Source: Mucilaginibacter sp. SMC90
GTDB taxonomy: Bacteria > Bacteroidota > Bacteroidia > Sphingobacteriales > Sphingobacteriaceae
Direction: 5' to 3'
Assembly: GCF_022811725.1 (NCBI RefSeq)
Contig: NZ_CP094527.1
Coordinates: 124,001 to 188,000 of the forward strand
DNA: 64,000 nucleotides
Part shown: in pieces, positions 1 to 8,844 of the stretch
How positions within the stretch are numbered: position 1 is the first letter of the stretch
Layout: each line of letters starts with the position of its first letter
Notes under the pieces: model-generated
Seen by the model: only the letters and a program-made list of their open reading frames with translations
Database searches by the model: none
Told to the model about the DNA's origin: nothing
Translations under genes and position numbers: made by a program

Positions 1-2
1 CA

Positions 3-1037
3 GCACCCTTTTCGCCGCTTGAACATGCCGCCTGGCACGGCTTTACCCCCACCGATCTTGTGTTTCCCTCCTTCCTGTTTGCAGTAGGTAACGCTATGAG
101 TTTCTCAATGAAACGCTACCAGGAAATGGGCAACGCCGCCGTATTGAGCAAAATTTTCAGGCGTACGCTGCTCATCTTTTTAATAGGTTACCTCATGTAC
201 TGGTTTCCTTTCTTTTCAACTCATGGCGGGAGTTTTCATTTAAAACCAATTACGCATACCCGTATCATGGGCGTTTTGCAGCGCATTGCCTTATGTTATT
301 GCTTTGCCTCGCTTATGATCCATTTTCTTTCAAAACAATCGGTTTTTATTTTATCCGGATTGTTTTTAGTCATTTACTGGGTCATTCTGCTGGTGTACGG
401 CAATCCGGCCGACCCACTGAGTATGACCGGCAATGCAGGCATCTACCTTGACAAATTTTTGTTCGGTGTTGATCACCTGTATCATGGCGAAGGCATCCCG
501 TTTGAACCGGAAGGCGTGTTAAGTACATTGCCGGCTATTGTTAACGTGGTTGTGGGGTATTATGCAGGCAAATTCATTCAGCAAAAAGGGAAAGGTTATG
601 ATACCACTACCAAGCTGTTATTGACCGGCTGTCTGTTTATCTTTTTGGCCCTGTGCTGGAACATGGTTTTCCCGATCAATAAAAAACTGTGGACAAGCTC
701 TTTTGTGCTGGTTACTACCGGGCTTGATTTGGTGATCCTTTCGGCGCTGATCTATACGCTGGAAATCAATAGCTGGAACAAAGGTAACTGGGCCCGCTTT
801 TTTACCACTATGGGTAAAAACCCGCTGCCTATTTATGTGCTTTCAGAAATATTGCTGATACCGGTAAGTATGATCATGATAAGCGGTACAAATGCTGTAG
901 ACTGGATCAATAATGCTTTTTACCAGGCTATAGCTCCGGGCCCGATAGGTTCATTGCTGTTTGCTATCAGCATTATGCTGATCTGCTGGCTGGTTGCCTA
1001 TATACTTGATAAGCGGAAAATTTATATCAGGGTGTAA
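3..1037 (+). CDS. HGSNAT/NagX-like transmembrane acyltransferase, 5' truncated
   Basis: The gene runs in from the left edge; the frame is open from base 3 and 344 residues are visible. The first visible residues include the motifs EHAAWHG and PTDLVFP, which are typical of the family of heparan-alpha-glucosaminide N-acetyltransferase and bacterial NagX (DUF5009/DUF1624 type). The GTG at 60 falls inside this conserved block, so it is not the start. About eight hydrophobic segments follow, and the protein ends in a basic tail. Family members are inner-membrane proteins thought to acylate sugars using cytoplasmic acetyl-CoA. The next gene is a secreted hexosaminidase on the same strand, which fits a role in amino-sugar use; that link is inference. 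The family is fairly sure, the substrate is not. Confidence 0.85.
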   Translation, partial: APFSPLEHAAWHGFTPTDLVFPSFLFAVGNAMSFSMKRYQEMGNAAVLSKIFRRTLLIFLIGYLMYWFPFFSTHGGSFHLKPITHTRIMGVLQRIALCYCFASLMIHFLSKQSVFILSGLFLVIYWVILLVYGNPADPLSMTGNAGIYLDKFLFGVDHLYHGEGIPFEPEGVLSTLPAIVNVVVGYYAGKFIQQKGKGYDTTTKLLLTGCLFIFLALCWNMVFPINKKLWTSSFVLVTTGLDLVILSALIYTLEINSWNKGNWARFFTTMGKNPLPIYVLSEILLIPVSMIMISGTNAVDWINNAFYQAIAPGPIGSLLFAISIMLICWLVAYILDKRKIYIRV

Positions 1038-1090
1038 TTTGGAATATCGGATTTTGAATGTTCGATTTCGGATTTAGATTTTTTTATCGC

Positions 1091-1118
1091 CCTGCGGCCG
1101 TGTCCTCACGGCCGCAGG
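1091..1118 (+). terminator. GC-rich hairpin after the acyltransferase gene
   Basis: A perfect 12-bp stem (CCTGCGGCCGTG, then its complement) with a TCCT loop lies 53 bases after the stop codon. A T-run precedes it and a short one follows six bases later. It looks like a terminator, though the T-tract is not directly attached. Confidence 0.5.
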
Positions 1119-1122
1119 CTGG

Positions 1123-1218
1123 TGTTTTTGTCTGAACCCGGATTTATAGAATTAAGTAATTACCAGAATGCTCAGCAAATTCAAAAAATTCCTTAAAATT
1201 CGAGTTCAGACAAAAAAA
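1123..1218. repeat. Word-type inverted repeat (GTCTGAAC type)
   Basis: The gap before the GH20 gene carries TTTTTGTCTGAAC at 1125-1137 and its reverse complement at 1204-1216. Inside them the AT-rich words GAATTAAGTAATT and ATTCCTTAAAATT are also roughly complementary, so the whole 96 bases can fold on itself. It is one of several such word repeats in this window. Confidence 0.6.
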
Positions 1219-1295
1219 ATCAAGGTTCAGAAAACACTTCTTAATATTATTTGAAAAGTTTAATTTGCATACATCCAATTAAATAACAATTCTTT

Positions 1296-3203
1296 ATGAA
1301 GAAATTATCCTTATTACTTTGCGGCTGCATGGCTCACCTGTTTTCTGTAGCACAAACAGCCAAGCCGGCCCTTGCACTTATTCCGCAGCCGGTAAAAGTT
1401 ACTCAAACAACCGGCGAATTTGTACTGCCCAAAACGATAGTTGTAGAGGCCGGTTCATCTGCCGATGTGGCAAATGTTACAGCCTATCTTAAGCGGAAGC
1501 TATCTACGGCTACAGGTGCATTTATTACAATAAAAAGCACAGCGCCAACGGCACCCATCAGGTTGGTTTTAAATAAAACAGCCGATACGCTGATCAAAAC
1601 CGAAGGATATAAACTATCAGTAACACCTAAAAAAGTAGTGATCCGCGCTAATGATGCCGCCGGGCTATTTTATGGTGTACAAACGTTTTTTCAGTTGCTG
1701 CCTAAAGAAGTTGAAGGGTTAGAAGTAGCCAAAGGCGTAAAATGGGCTGCACCTGCTGTTGAAATTACCGACTACCCAAGGTTTGCATGGCGGGGCCTGA
1801 TGTTTGATGTGGCACGCCACTTTTTTACCAAAGCCGAAGTTAAACAGTACATCGACGCTATGGTTAAATACAAGTTTAACCTGCTGCATTTGCACCTTAC
1901 TGATGACGAAGGCTGGCGCGTGGAGATCAAAAGCCTGCCAAGGTTAACCGAGGTAGGGTCACATAACGTTAAAAAAGTTGGACAGTTTGGAACATTTACA
2001 CCTCCTGCACCCGATGAACCGCGCACTTACGGCGGCTTTTATACCCAGGATGATATCAGGGAACTGGTGCAATATGCTAAAGACAGGTTTGTGGATATCC
2101 TGCCCGAAATTGATGTACCCGGCCATAGCCTTGCTGCAGTGGTTGCTTATCCCGAGCTTTCATGCACACCGGGTGCCGATAAATATGTAGTTAATTCGGG
2201 CGAGCCATTCATGGACTGGAGCGGCCCGCATAATAAAGCTATTGTTGATAACACCCTTTGCCCTGCTAATGAAGCCGTTTATACTTTTATGGATAAGGTG
2301 GTAACCGAAGTTGCCCAATTGTTTCCTTTCGGCTACATTCATTTAGGCGGCGATGAGTGCGCCAAAAATTTCTGGGAGCAAAGCGATGCCATAAAGGGCT
2401 TAATGGCTAAAGAGAACCTGAAGACCATGAGCGAGGTACAGGCTTATTTTGAAAAACGGCTTGAGAAGATCGTTGAATCAAAAGGCAAAAAATTTATGGG
2501 ATGGGATGAGATCATTGAAGGGGGCCTTGGCCCAAATGCAGCGGTAATGAGCTGGCGCGGTATTCAAGGCGGTATCACTGCAGCAAAAGCAGGGCATGAA
2601 GTTGTAATGAGCCCAACAACCTTCGCATATCTTGATTACATGCAAAGCGACCGGGTTAACGAAACCAAAATTTATGCTACACTTCGCTTAAGTAAAAGCT
2701 ATTCATGGGAGCCTGTGCCTGATAGTGTTGATGCGCGCCTTATTAAAGGCGGGCAGGCCAATTTATGGACCGAACAGGTATACAACATCCGCCAGGCCGA
2801 ATACATGACCTGGCCGCGTGGTATGGCCATTGCCGAAGATGTATGGTCGCCGAAGGGTGCTAAAAATTGGGATGGCTTTTTCAGCAGGGTTGAAAAACAC
2901 TTCCCGCGCTTTGATGAGGCCGAAACCAAAATAGCCCCAAGCGCTTATGACCCATCATTTGATGCTGTATTAAATGCAGATAGTACCCTCAGAATTACGC
3001 TGACCAACGAGGTGAACGGGCTGGATACTTATTACAGCTTTGACAATTCGTTCCCCGACAGGTTTTACCCTAAATATACAGCACCGATAGATGCACCTAA
3101 AGATGCAACTACACTAAGGGTGATCACCTATCGCGGTAAAAAACCGATAGGCCGTATGGTTACCATGCCATTGGCTGAGTTGAAGAGCAGGATCAAGAAG
3201 TAA
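1296..3203 (+). CDS. Secreted beta-N-acetylhexosaminidase, GH20
   Basis: The 635-residue protein begins with a signal peptide ending near VAQT (residue 20). A GH20b-type N-terminal domain (LIPQPVKV onward) is followed by the catalytic barrel (about 155-510). The catalytic Asp-Glu pair is visible as LGGDE, Asp353-Glu354, and the upstream HLHLTDDEGWR motif is also family-typical. A C-terminal beta-sandwich resembling chitobiase C-terminal domains (TYYSFDNSFP) closes the protein. GH20 enzymes release terminal GlcNAc or GalNAc by substrate-assisted catalysis, probably here in the periplasm or on the outer membrane. It follows an HGSNAT-like gene and ends at a good terminator. Confidence 0.95.
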   Translation: MKKLSLLLCGCMAHLFSVAQTAKPALALIPQPVKVTQTTGEFVLPKTIVVEAGSSADVANVTAYLKRKLSTATGAFITIKSTAPTAPIRLVLNKTADTLIKTEGYKLSVTPKKVVIRANDAAGLFYGVQTFFQLLPKEVEGLEVAKGVKWAAPAVEITDYPRFAWRGLMFDVARHFFTKAEVKQYIDAMVKYKFNLLHLHLTDDEGWRVEIKSLPRLTEVGSHNVKKVGQFGTFTPPAPDEPRTYGGFYTQDDIRELVQYAKDRFVDILPEIDVPGHSLAAVVAYPELSCTPGADKYVVNSGEPFMDWSGPHNKAIVDNTLCPANEAVYTFMDKVVTEVAQLFPFGYIHLGGDECAKNFWEQSDAIKGLMAKENLKTMSEVQAYFEKRLEKIVESKGKKFMGWDEIIEGGLGPNAAVMSWRGIQGGITAAKAGHEVVMSPTTFAYLDYMQSDRVNETKIYATLRLSKSYSWEPVPDSVDARLIKGGQANLWTEQVYNIRQAEYMTWPRGMAIAEDVWSPKGAKNWDGFFSRVEKHFPRFDEAETKIAPSAYDPSFDAVLNADSTLRITLTNEVNGLDTYYSFDNSFPDRFYPKYTAPIDAPKDATTLRVITYRGKKPIGRMVTMPLAELKSRIKK

Positions 3204-3220
3204 GGATTATATTAAACACG

Positions 3221-3254
3221 AAAGCCCTTCGGATTAAGTTCCGAAGGGCTTTTA
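3221..3254 (+). terminator. Rho-independent terminator of the GH20 gene
   Basis: AAGCCCTTCGG (3222-3232) pairs with CCGAAGGGCTT (3241-3251) around an eight-base loop and is followed by a short T-tract. It starts 18 bases after the hexosaminidase stop codon. Confidence 0.85.
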
Positions 3255-3270
3255 TGTTTAATTACCCTCC

Positions 3271-3394
3271 ATGTCATTGCGAGCGATAGCGCGGCAATCT
3301 CGTAGCTATACAGAGCGGATTTGCACTGTGGTAACGCATGGCTACGAGATTGCCACGTCGCCCCACCACACCGGGCCGGGCCTCGCAATGACAT
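3271..3394. repeat. REP-like palindromic element (GTCATTGCGAG family), copy 1
   Basis: The element starts ATGTCATTGCGAG and ends CCTCGCAATGACAT. An inner arm pair, GGCAATCTCGTAGC and CTACGAGATTGCC, is also complementary. It separates the convergent GH20 and aminopeptidase genes. Ten or more relatives occur in this window, all between genes. Confidence 0.85.
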
Positions 3395-3407
3395 AAATTA
3401 TAATTCA

Positions 3408-5024
3408 CTATTTCAGCTCCGGAAATTTAGCTGCTTCAAAAATGCTTTTCTCGGTTGCTGCTTTTTCAACGTCCTGCCATTTGCGTGGTGCATCGATTGA
3501 TAGAATTGTGCCGCCATCTTTGCCAATCTGTACGTCGTCTTCAATACGGACACCGATGTTCCACCATTTTTTATCGCACGGACTGCCAGCCGGAATGTAG
3601 ATGCCCGGTTCAACGGTGATCACCCAGTTTTCTTCCATATTACCACGACCGCCTTTATCATGTACATCAAGCCCCAAATGGTGCGAACAGCCATGCGGGT
3701 AGTATTTGCGTACTTCGGAAGCGTTTTTTATAATACCCAGCCTGATCAGTCCGGCAGATAATACCTCTGCCGATTTTTGCTCAAGGCTTGCATACGGAAC
3801 GCCTGCTTTACACAGTTTAAAGATCTCCTCCTGGGCATCGTATACCAGTTGATAAATGGCTTTTTGCTCTTCGGTGAATTTGCCGTTAGCCGGTACAGTA
3901 CGGGTAACATCGGCCGAGTAGCCGTGATACTCAGCACCAACATCCATCAGCAGCAATTGATTGTTGATTTGTGTTGCTGCGTTTTCTTCATAGTGCAGGA
4001 TACAGCCATTTGCACCGGCACCTACAATTGGCGGATAGCCCTCATCTTCGGCACCATATCTTTTATGTACATAAGTCATAATGCCCTCAACTTCGCGCTC
4101 GCTCATGGTTGGCTTTACCGATTTCATTACTTCCAAATGGGCAAGGCTTGATATTTCAACGGCTTTTTTCAATACAGCTATTTCCTCCGGCGTTTTTACA
4201 CCGCGAAGTTTGGAAGTAAATTCAGCATATCCGGTGTTACCTCCGTAAGTTGTGGCAATCTTTGCCTTAACATCGGCAAGTGTCACAGAATCGGGTTTGG
4301 CCACCAATTGTTGTATAAGCTGGTTATTTTTGTGGTCATCATCTGCGAACTTATCTTTAAAATAAGTCATGACGCGGTCTAAATTTTGAGGAGTGACCAT
4401 TCTTGCTATCAAATTAAGGTCACCCATAACCTGCCTGTTGGTTTCGGTTATATTGGCTTTGCTTTTAAACGCGGCTATAAGTTTCTTAAGCTCTCCTGTC
4501 GATCCATCGCCCGAAACATCATCCGGTAGTACATCGTAATATACATTGGCAAACTTTTTAAAATCCACCGGGAATTTTGCAAAATCCTCGCTGTTATAAA
4601 CCCGTTTAAAGCCAAGCCGGGTTTTGGCCCCTTCAATGCCAAGCCTGCGTCCTGTCCATTGTTCGCGGGTAGCATCGCGGTGGCGCACAAATAACACCTC
4701 GTTATAACTGCTGTCGCCATCGGCCTGTGTGTCTTTAAATATTAACAGAACAGCGTTAGGCTCTTTATATCCCGAAAAATAATACAAGTCGGGATTAGGA
4801 TGATAAACATAATTAACATCATTTGAAAACACCTGCTCTGGATACGAAAAGATCACCGTTACCGAATTGGCAGGCATCAGATTGCGGAGTGCCTGGCGCC
4901 TTCCGGCATGAAATTCTTTGCTTAAATAATCGGTGGGCAAGTTTTCGGCGGTTTGTCCGAAACTGCGGCTGCCGCCGCTCAGGGCAAGTAAAATAACTAA
5001 AGCCCTGAAAAAAGATCGCGTCAT
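3408..5024 (-). CDS. Secreted Xaa-Pro aminopeptidase (peptidase M24B)
   Basis: The 538-residue protein has a signal peptide (TRSFFRALVILLALSGG). The N-terminal aminopeptidase P domain (about 35-210) contains VTVIFSYPEQ and YFSGYKEPNAVLL. The C-terminal pita-bread metalloprotease domain keeps all five expected metal ligands: Asp in LLMDVGAE, Asp in YSADVTRT, His in CSHHLGLDVHD, Glu in VEPGIYI and Glu in RIEDDVQI. Enzymes of this family remove an N-terminal residue that precedes proline, using two manganese ions. The signal peptide places it in the periplasm, so it probably acts on imported or extracellular peptides rather than on cytoplasmic proteins as PepP does. It stands alone, with REP-like elements on both sides. 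Confidence 0.93.
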   Translation of the reverse strand: MTRSFFRALVILLALSGGSRSFGQTAENLPTDYLSKEFHAGRRQALRNLMPANSVTVIFSYPEQVFSNDVNYVYHPNPDLYYFSGYKEPNAVLLIFKDTQADGDSSYNEVLFVRHRDATREQWTGRRLGIEGAKTRLGFKRVYNSEDFAKFPVDFKKFANVYYDVLPDDVSGDGSTGELKKLIAAFKSKANITETNRQVMGDLNLIARMVTPQNLDRVMTYFKDKFADDDHKNNQLIQQLVAKPDSVTLADVKAKIATTYGGNTGYAEFTSKLRGVKTPEEIAVLKKAVEISSLAHLEVMKSVKPTMSEREVEGIMTYVHKRYGAEDEGYPPIVGAGANGCILHYEENAATQINNQLLLMDVGAEYHGYSADVTRTVPANGKFTEEQKAIYQLVYDAQEEIFKLCKAGVPYASLEQKSAEVLSAGLIRLGIIKNASEVRKYYPHGCSHHLGLDVHDKGGRGNMEENWVITVEPGIYIPAGSPCDKKWWNIGVRIEDDVQIGKDGGTILSIDAPRKWQDVEKAATEKSIFEAAKFPELK

Positions 5025-5136
5025 AATGATAAAGGGATAATGTCAGTCAAAAAACGGTTTAAGATACTAAATATCAAAGATTATCTTGTTCACCCTTTTA
5101 GGGGGAAAAGAACGATGTACACGGGTAATAAAAAAA

Positions 5137-5228
5137 GTCATTGCGAGGAACGAAGCAATCCCCAAGAGGCAGAGCAGCCATGCAGGTTTCTCTGTAAAGT
5201 TGGGGATTGCTTCGTTCCTCGCAATGAC
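5137..5228. repeat. REP-like palindromic element, copy 2
   Basis: Its two ends form a perfect inverted repeat of about 29 bp, from GTCATTGCGAGGAACGAAGC on the left to the complementary GCTTCGTTCCTCGCAATGAC on the right, with a loop of about 34 bases. It is the cleanest copy of the family here and lies upstream of the aminopeptidase gene. Confidence 0.85.
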
Positions 5229-5307
5229 GGGAGTAGAAAGAGCAGCTTCATTTCCCCCAGAGCCCTCTGCGAGAGTCCCTGAGGGGACGTTAAACTAAAT
5301 AAGCAGC

Positions 5308-6303
5308 TTACTTAATTTTTCTTGCCGTTACGCCTTCATTCGTGATCTTAACCGGCAGGATCTTTCCATCCTTGTCAAAATACATTTTATCAATGCAGGT
5401 AACGCGATGGTTTCCATCTGTTTCGGTTAACGGGCGGCGATGGTAAACTATATACCATTCATCCTTGCCCGGTACCTGGATCACCGAGTGATGGCCTGCA
5501 CCGGTTGCTATGCTGGCATCCTGCTTCAATATAGTGCCAATGCGGTTAAAAGGGCCAAAAGGCGAATCACCAATAGCATACGCCACGCGGTAATCCGGGC
5601 CGGTCCAGCCGCCTTCGCTCCACATAAAATAATATTTTCCTTTGCGTTTAAACATCACTGGGCCTTCAACATAATCTTTTGGGGTGATCAGTTTGTAGGT
5701 TTCACCATCTTTAAAGGGCTCAATACCTGTAAAATCATTTTTTAGCCTTACGATATTGCACTGGCCCCAGCCACCATAAATCATGTAGTACTGGCCGTCG
5801 TCATCTTTAAACACAAACTGGTCTATAGGTTGGGCCTTATTGATGATTTGCCCAATGAGTGGTTTCCCTAATAAATCCTTATACGGGCCTTCTGGTTTAT
5901 CACCAACAGCAACGCCTATTCCACCAACTTCATTATTATTCTGGATATCGTTAGCGCCGAAAAAGATGTAGTATTTGCCGTCCTTTTCGGTTACGGCAGG
6001 AGCCCACATAGCGCGCTTTGCCCATTTTACTGCCGCTGTATCAATGATGCGGGGATGCTTTGTCCAGTTGACCAGGTCGGGCGATGAAAAGGCATCCATG
6101 AACACCTGCTCGTTATATTTGGCCGAATAGGTTGGGTATACCCAGTATTGCTTATTAAAGATCTTAGCCTCCGGATCGGCATACCAGCCTTCAACAATAG
6201 GATTGCCTGATGTTTTTTTCTCTTGTGCTAATGCTTTGTTTGCGGATGTGGTAAGTGCCACACCTAATGCTGCCAGTAAAACCAGTTTTTTAGGGATGAT
6301 CAT
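5308..6303 (-). CDS. Secreted glycoside hydrolase family 43 protein
   Basis: The 331-residue protein has a signal peptide ending around ANKALAQ. The rest is a single five-bladed beta-propeller. Family signs are NPIVEGWYADPEA at the start, with the likely general-base Asp, WAPAVTEKDGKYYIFFGAN, and VEGPVMFKRKGKYYFMWSEGGW carrying the likely general-acid Glu, then YHRRP near the end. GH43 enzymes remove arabinose, xylose or galactose from plant polysaccharides. There is no carbohydrate-binding domain, and no SusC/SusD pair nearby, so the exact substrate cannot be read from context. It is transcribed alone. Confidence 0.9.
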   Translation of the reverse strand: MIIPKKLVLLAALGVALTTSANKALAQEKKTSGNPIVEGWYADPEAKIFNKQYWVYPTYSAKYNEQVFMDAFSSPDLVNWTKHPRIIDTAAVKWAKRAMWAPAVTEKDGKYYIFFGANDIQNNNEVGGIGVAVGDKPEGPYKDLLGKPLIGQIINKAQPIDQFVFKDDDGQYYMIYGGWGQCNIVRLKNDFTGIEPFKDGETYKLITPKDYVEGPVMFKRKGKYYFMWSEGGWTGPDYRVAYAIGDSPFGPFNRIGTILKQDASIATGAGHHSVIQVPGKDEWYIVYHRRPLTETDGNHRVTCIDKMYFDKDGKILPVKITNEGVTARKIK

Positions 6304-6365
6304 TGGGAAATGGATTTTTGGTCTAAGATATTAAAATCGATAAAACGTTTTAGTAATGGGACACT

Positions 6366-6662
6366 AATTTATTCAAATTGAAGCGAATTACACGAATTTC
6401 AGATTACCGGGATTGATATTGAGAGCTCCTGTAAAATTCATTGGCGTTGACTTTAGTCGACGGAATGAGGTAGCAAATTAAAAGGCTTTATCCAAATGCC
6501 GCTTGAACAGTTTGGGCTAAAGCCCGGTTGTTCGTTTCTTTTTAACCGTTGACTTTAGTCAACGGCAATGAAATAATTATTGCAGATATCAGGTTCCTAT
6601 TAACCCAATCTAATTCGTGTAATTCGATTAAATTGTGTTCAACTTAAAAGTATTCGTGAAAA
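6366..6662. repeat. Word-type inverted repeat enclosing a GTTGACTTTAGTC palindrome
   Basis: This 363-base gap has no gene. Outer words are inverted: CGAATTACACGAATTTC near 6385 and AATTCGTGTAATTCG near 6612. Between them, 6437-6572 is a second palindromic unit that begins TTCATTGGCGTTGAC and ends GTCAACGGCAATGAA. It contains the 20-base palindrome CCGTTGACTTTAGTCAACGG and the hairpin GGGCTAAAGCCC. The arrangement looks like one repeat family inserted in, or grown inside, another. Confidence 0.7.
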
Positions 6663-6666
6663 TCTT

Positions 6667-7896
6667 TTAATTACCGGTATTTTGTTGTTTCGGTTTCTTT
6701 TTGCCCCAGCGACGGTTAGGTTTCCTTTTGGCATCACCTTGCGCAGGTTCAGGCTTAAGGGGTTGTATTGAGGCTAACTCATCAGGCAGCGCCATTAGCT
6801 TGATAGGCTTTTCTATCAGTTTTTCAATGTTTTTTAACTTTCGCTCATCGCGATGGTTAACAAAAGTAATAGCTGTGCCGGTGGTGGCTGCACGGGCCGT
6901 ACGACCAATACGGTGGATATAATCTTCCGGATCGCCGGGAACATCATAATTGATCACCAGGTCGATGCCTTCCACATCAATACCCCGCGAAAGCGCATCG
7001 GTACCGATGATAACTGGTAATTGCTTGTTTTTGAACTTAAGCAGGATCTCCTCACGCTCTTTTTGCTCCAGATCGGAGTGGAAAGACATGGCATTGATCT
7101 TTATAGCCTTGAGCTCTTTATATAATGCTTTAACAATTTCCTTGCGGGAGGCAAATATGATAATGCTGGTAAATGCCGAATCTTTAAGGATATGCTGCAC
7201 CAGCGGCGTTTTTTGTTGATCATGCACCCTGTAAACTTGCTGATCGATACCAACAGCAGGCTGCGAAATAGCGATATTGATCTGCTCAGGATCTTTCAGG
7301 ATAGCTTTAGCTAAGGAGCGTATACGGCCCGGCATGGTTGCAGAGAACAACAGCGTTTGCCTTTCTTTTGGCAGGTAGCTGATGATCTTCATAATATCAT
7401 CCGAAAAACCCATATCCAGCATCCGGTCGGCCTCATCAAGTACCAGGTGGGTAAGATGATTAAGCTTTAGTACACCCGATGTAAGGTGTGCTATAAGCCG
7501 GCCTGGAGTAGCTACAATGATATTTACATTATTTTGGATGCCCCGGCGCTGCTGCTCGTAAACAATCCCGTCGCCGCCGCCAAAAACTGCAATAGAGCTG
7601 ATGCCGGTAAAATAAGCAAGGCCTTCAACCTGCTGATCTATTTGCTGCGCAAGCTCGCGGGTTGGGGCAAGTATAAGGGCGCTGGTATGGTGTTTATTTG
7701 TTTTGCTGATGCTGTTTAAAACAGGCAGCAGGTAAGCTCCGGTTTTACCGGTGCCGGTTTGAGCACATGCAATCAGGTCGCGCCCTTCCATAATGGTTGG
7801 GATAGCCATGGCCTGTATGGGTGTAGGGTTTAGGAAACCCATGCTCTCTACACCTTCAAATAATTGCCCGTTAAAATTAAAATCCTGGAAAGTCAC
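6667..7896 (-). CDS. DEAD-box ATP-dependent RNA helicase, RhlE-like
   Basis: The 409-residue protein has all helicase motifs: Q motif PTPIQ (about 25-29), Walker A AQTGTGKT (45-52), PTREL, DEAD (154-157), SAT (185-187), and in the second RecA domain RGIDVEGIDLVIN and HRIGRTARA. A basic tail (KRKPNRRWGKKKPKQQ) probably binds RNA. Such proteins unwind RNA during ribosome assembly or decay, often at low temperature. The start is GTG at 7896: an in-frame stop lies just upstream, and a TATCTTTA sequence at 7910-7917 could be its -7 element, which leaves a very short leader. It is monocistronic, with long repeat-filled gaps on both sides. Confidence 0.95.
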   Translation of the reverse strand: MTFQDFNFNGQLFEGVESMGFLNPTPIQAMAIPTIMEGRDLIACAQTGTGKTGAYLLPVLNSISKTNKHHTSALILAPTRELAQQIDQQVEGLAYFTGISSIAVFGGGDGIVYEQQRRGIQNNVNIIVATPGRLIAHLTSGVLKLNHLTHLVLDEADRMLDMGFSDDIMKIISYLPKERQTLLFSATMPGRIRSLAKAILKDPEQINIAISQPAVGIDQQVYRVHDQQKTPLVQHILKDSAFTSIIIFASRKEIVKALYKELKAIKINAMSFHSDLEQKEREEILLKFKNKQLPVIIGTDALSRGIDVEGIDLVINYDVPGDPEDYIHRIGRTARAATTGTAITFVNHRDERKLKNIEKLIEKPIKLMALPDELASIQPLKPEPAQGDAKRKPNRRWGKKKPKQQNTGN

Positions 7897-7999
7897 TATA
7901 TCTTATAAGTAAAGATATGCAAGGTATAAAAAAATTAACGGTAAATGAGGGTTTTACCATAATTGAGCTACCGTTAAAGGATCAAAATAACTAATCGGT

Positions 8000-8200
8000 T
8001 CACCTCCGGCCCAACACAGGAGGTGCCTACAGAGCCAAAAGGGTTTGTTTCATTTTCTATAAACAGGGTACTCCTAATGAGTTCTATGCATGCGTGCTTT
8101 TTAAATTCCATAGAAGTACCATGTTTATAGTCAAAAAACAAAACAGATATCAAGGCTACGAGGTGCCTCCTATTGCATTTCAAGGCACATGTCCTGCAAA
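8000..8200. repeat. Interspersed repeat (CTATAAAC/AGGTGCCT family), copy 1
   Basis: No convincing gene lies in the 7897-8274 gap. The sequence has CTATAAACAGGGTACTCCT, then CATGTTTATAG, then CAAGGCTACGAGGTGCCTC, in the same order as a second copy at 24970-25334. Arms are inverted around the centre. A 69-codon ORF on the minus strand here is a by-product of the repeat. Confidence 0.55.
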
Positions 8201-8241
8201 ATTTGCCTATAGCAACTCTTTAATGACACTCATCTTACCTT

Positions 8242-8277
8242 CATAGGTATTCAAAAAATTATTTTTGAATACCTATG
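8242..8277 (+). promoter_or_regulatory. Perfect 16-bp inverted repeat containing the GNAT start codon and a -7 element
   Basis: CATAGGTATTCAAAAA (8242-8257) and its exact complement (8262-8277) are separated by four bases. The last three bases of the right arm are the ATG of the acetyltransferase gene. TATTTTTG at 8260-8267 matches the Bacteroidota -7 element, which would place the start of transcription almost at the ATG and give a nearly leaderless mRNA. The palindrome could be an operator covering the promoter, or part of the repeat just upstream. Confidence 0.55.
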
Positions 8278-8775
8278 AATATTATCACCCAAACGCCGCG
8301 CCTGCTTATCCGCCAGTTTATAGCCGAAGATGAAGAGCTTTCGACTGTTATGGATGCCGATGACCGTCTTACCCAATATGTAAAAAAACGTACTCCGCAG
8401 GAGAGTAAGCAGGTTTTTAAAGATACGCTGAAGGAATATCAAAACGGAACCGGCCTGGGCAGATGGGGGATTTTCAATATTGCAGATAATGACTTTATAG
8501 GCGTTTGTGCCCTTAAGCCCAGCGATTACGACAAGAGCCGCATTGAACTTGGTTATCGCATTCACCTCAAATACTGGGGACAGGGCATTGCAACCGAATT
8601 GGCTGAAGCATTGGTTAACTACGGCTTAAGTAAAGTTGGATTAAAGGAGGTTTGTGCTGTTACACACCCGCAAAATGCTGCATCACAAAGGGTATTGATC
8701 AAAGCTGGCTTTGTACGCGAAGGGATTGTATTTTGGTATGGCGAGGATGTGCCTTTTTTTAGGATAAGTAGATAA
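8275..8775 (+). CDS. GNAT family N-acetyltransferase (RimJ/RimL type)
   Basis: The 166-residue protein has the RimJ/RimL-like layout: TPRLLIRQFIAEDE at the start, LGYRIHLKYWGQGIATELAEALVNYG for the acetyl-CoA binding loop (motif A), and HPQNAASQRVLIKAGFVREG near the end. These proteins transfer an acetyl group from acetyl-CoA to a protein N-terminus or small amine; the substrate cannot be inferred. The start codon lies inside a perfect inverted repeat (8242-8277), which may control expression. It is a single gene between minus-strand neighbours. Confidence 0.88.
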   Translation: MNIITQTPRLLIRQFIAEDEELSTVMDADDRLTQYVKKRTPQESKQVFKDTLKEYQNGTGLGRWGIFNIADNDFIGVCALKPSDYDKSRIELGYRIHLKYWGQGIATELAEALVNYGLSKVGLKEVCAVTHPQNAASQRVLIKAGFVREGIVFWYGEDVPFFRISR

Positions 8776-8844
8776 TTGAAAAAAATAGAAAACTAAAGGG
8801 CATCATGCCCATTCTCCGGAGAATATTAGCTTGCGCACATTTTA

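Noticed and set aside
3777..4151. Plus-strand ORF of 124 codons
   Set aside because: It is antisense to the well-supported aminopeptidase gene and has no recognisable motif.
5040..5298. Two overlapping ORFs of 70-80 codons
   Set aside because: They run through REP-like copy 2 and lose any protein-like pattern outside it.
7974..8183. Minus-strand ORF of 69 codons in the gap after the helicase gene
   Set aside because: It lies in an interspersed repeat, has no signal or domain, and no related ORF is kept in the second copy.
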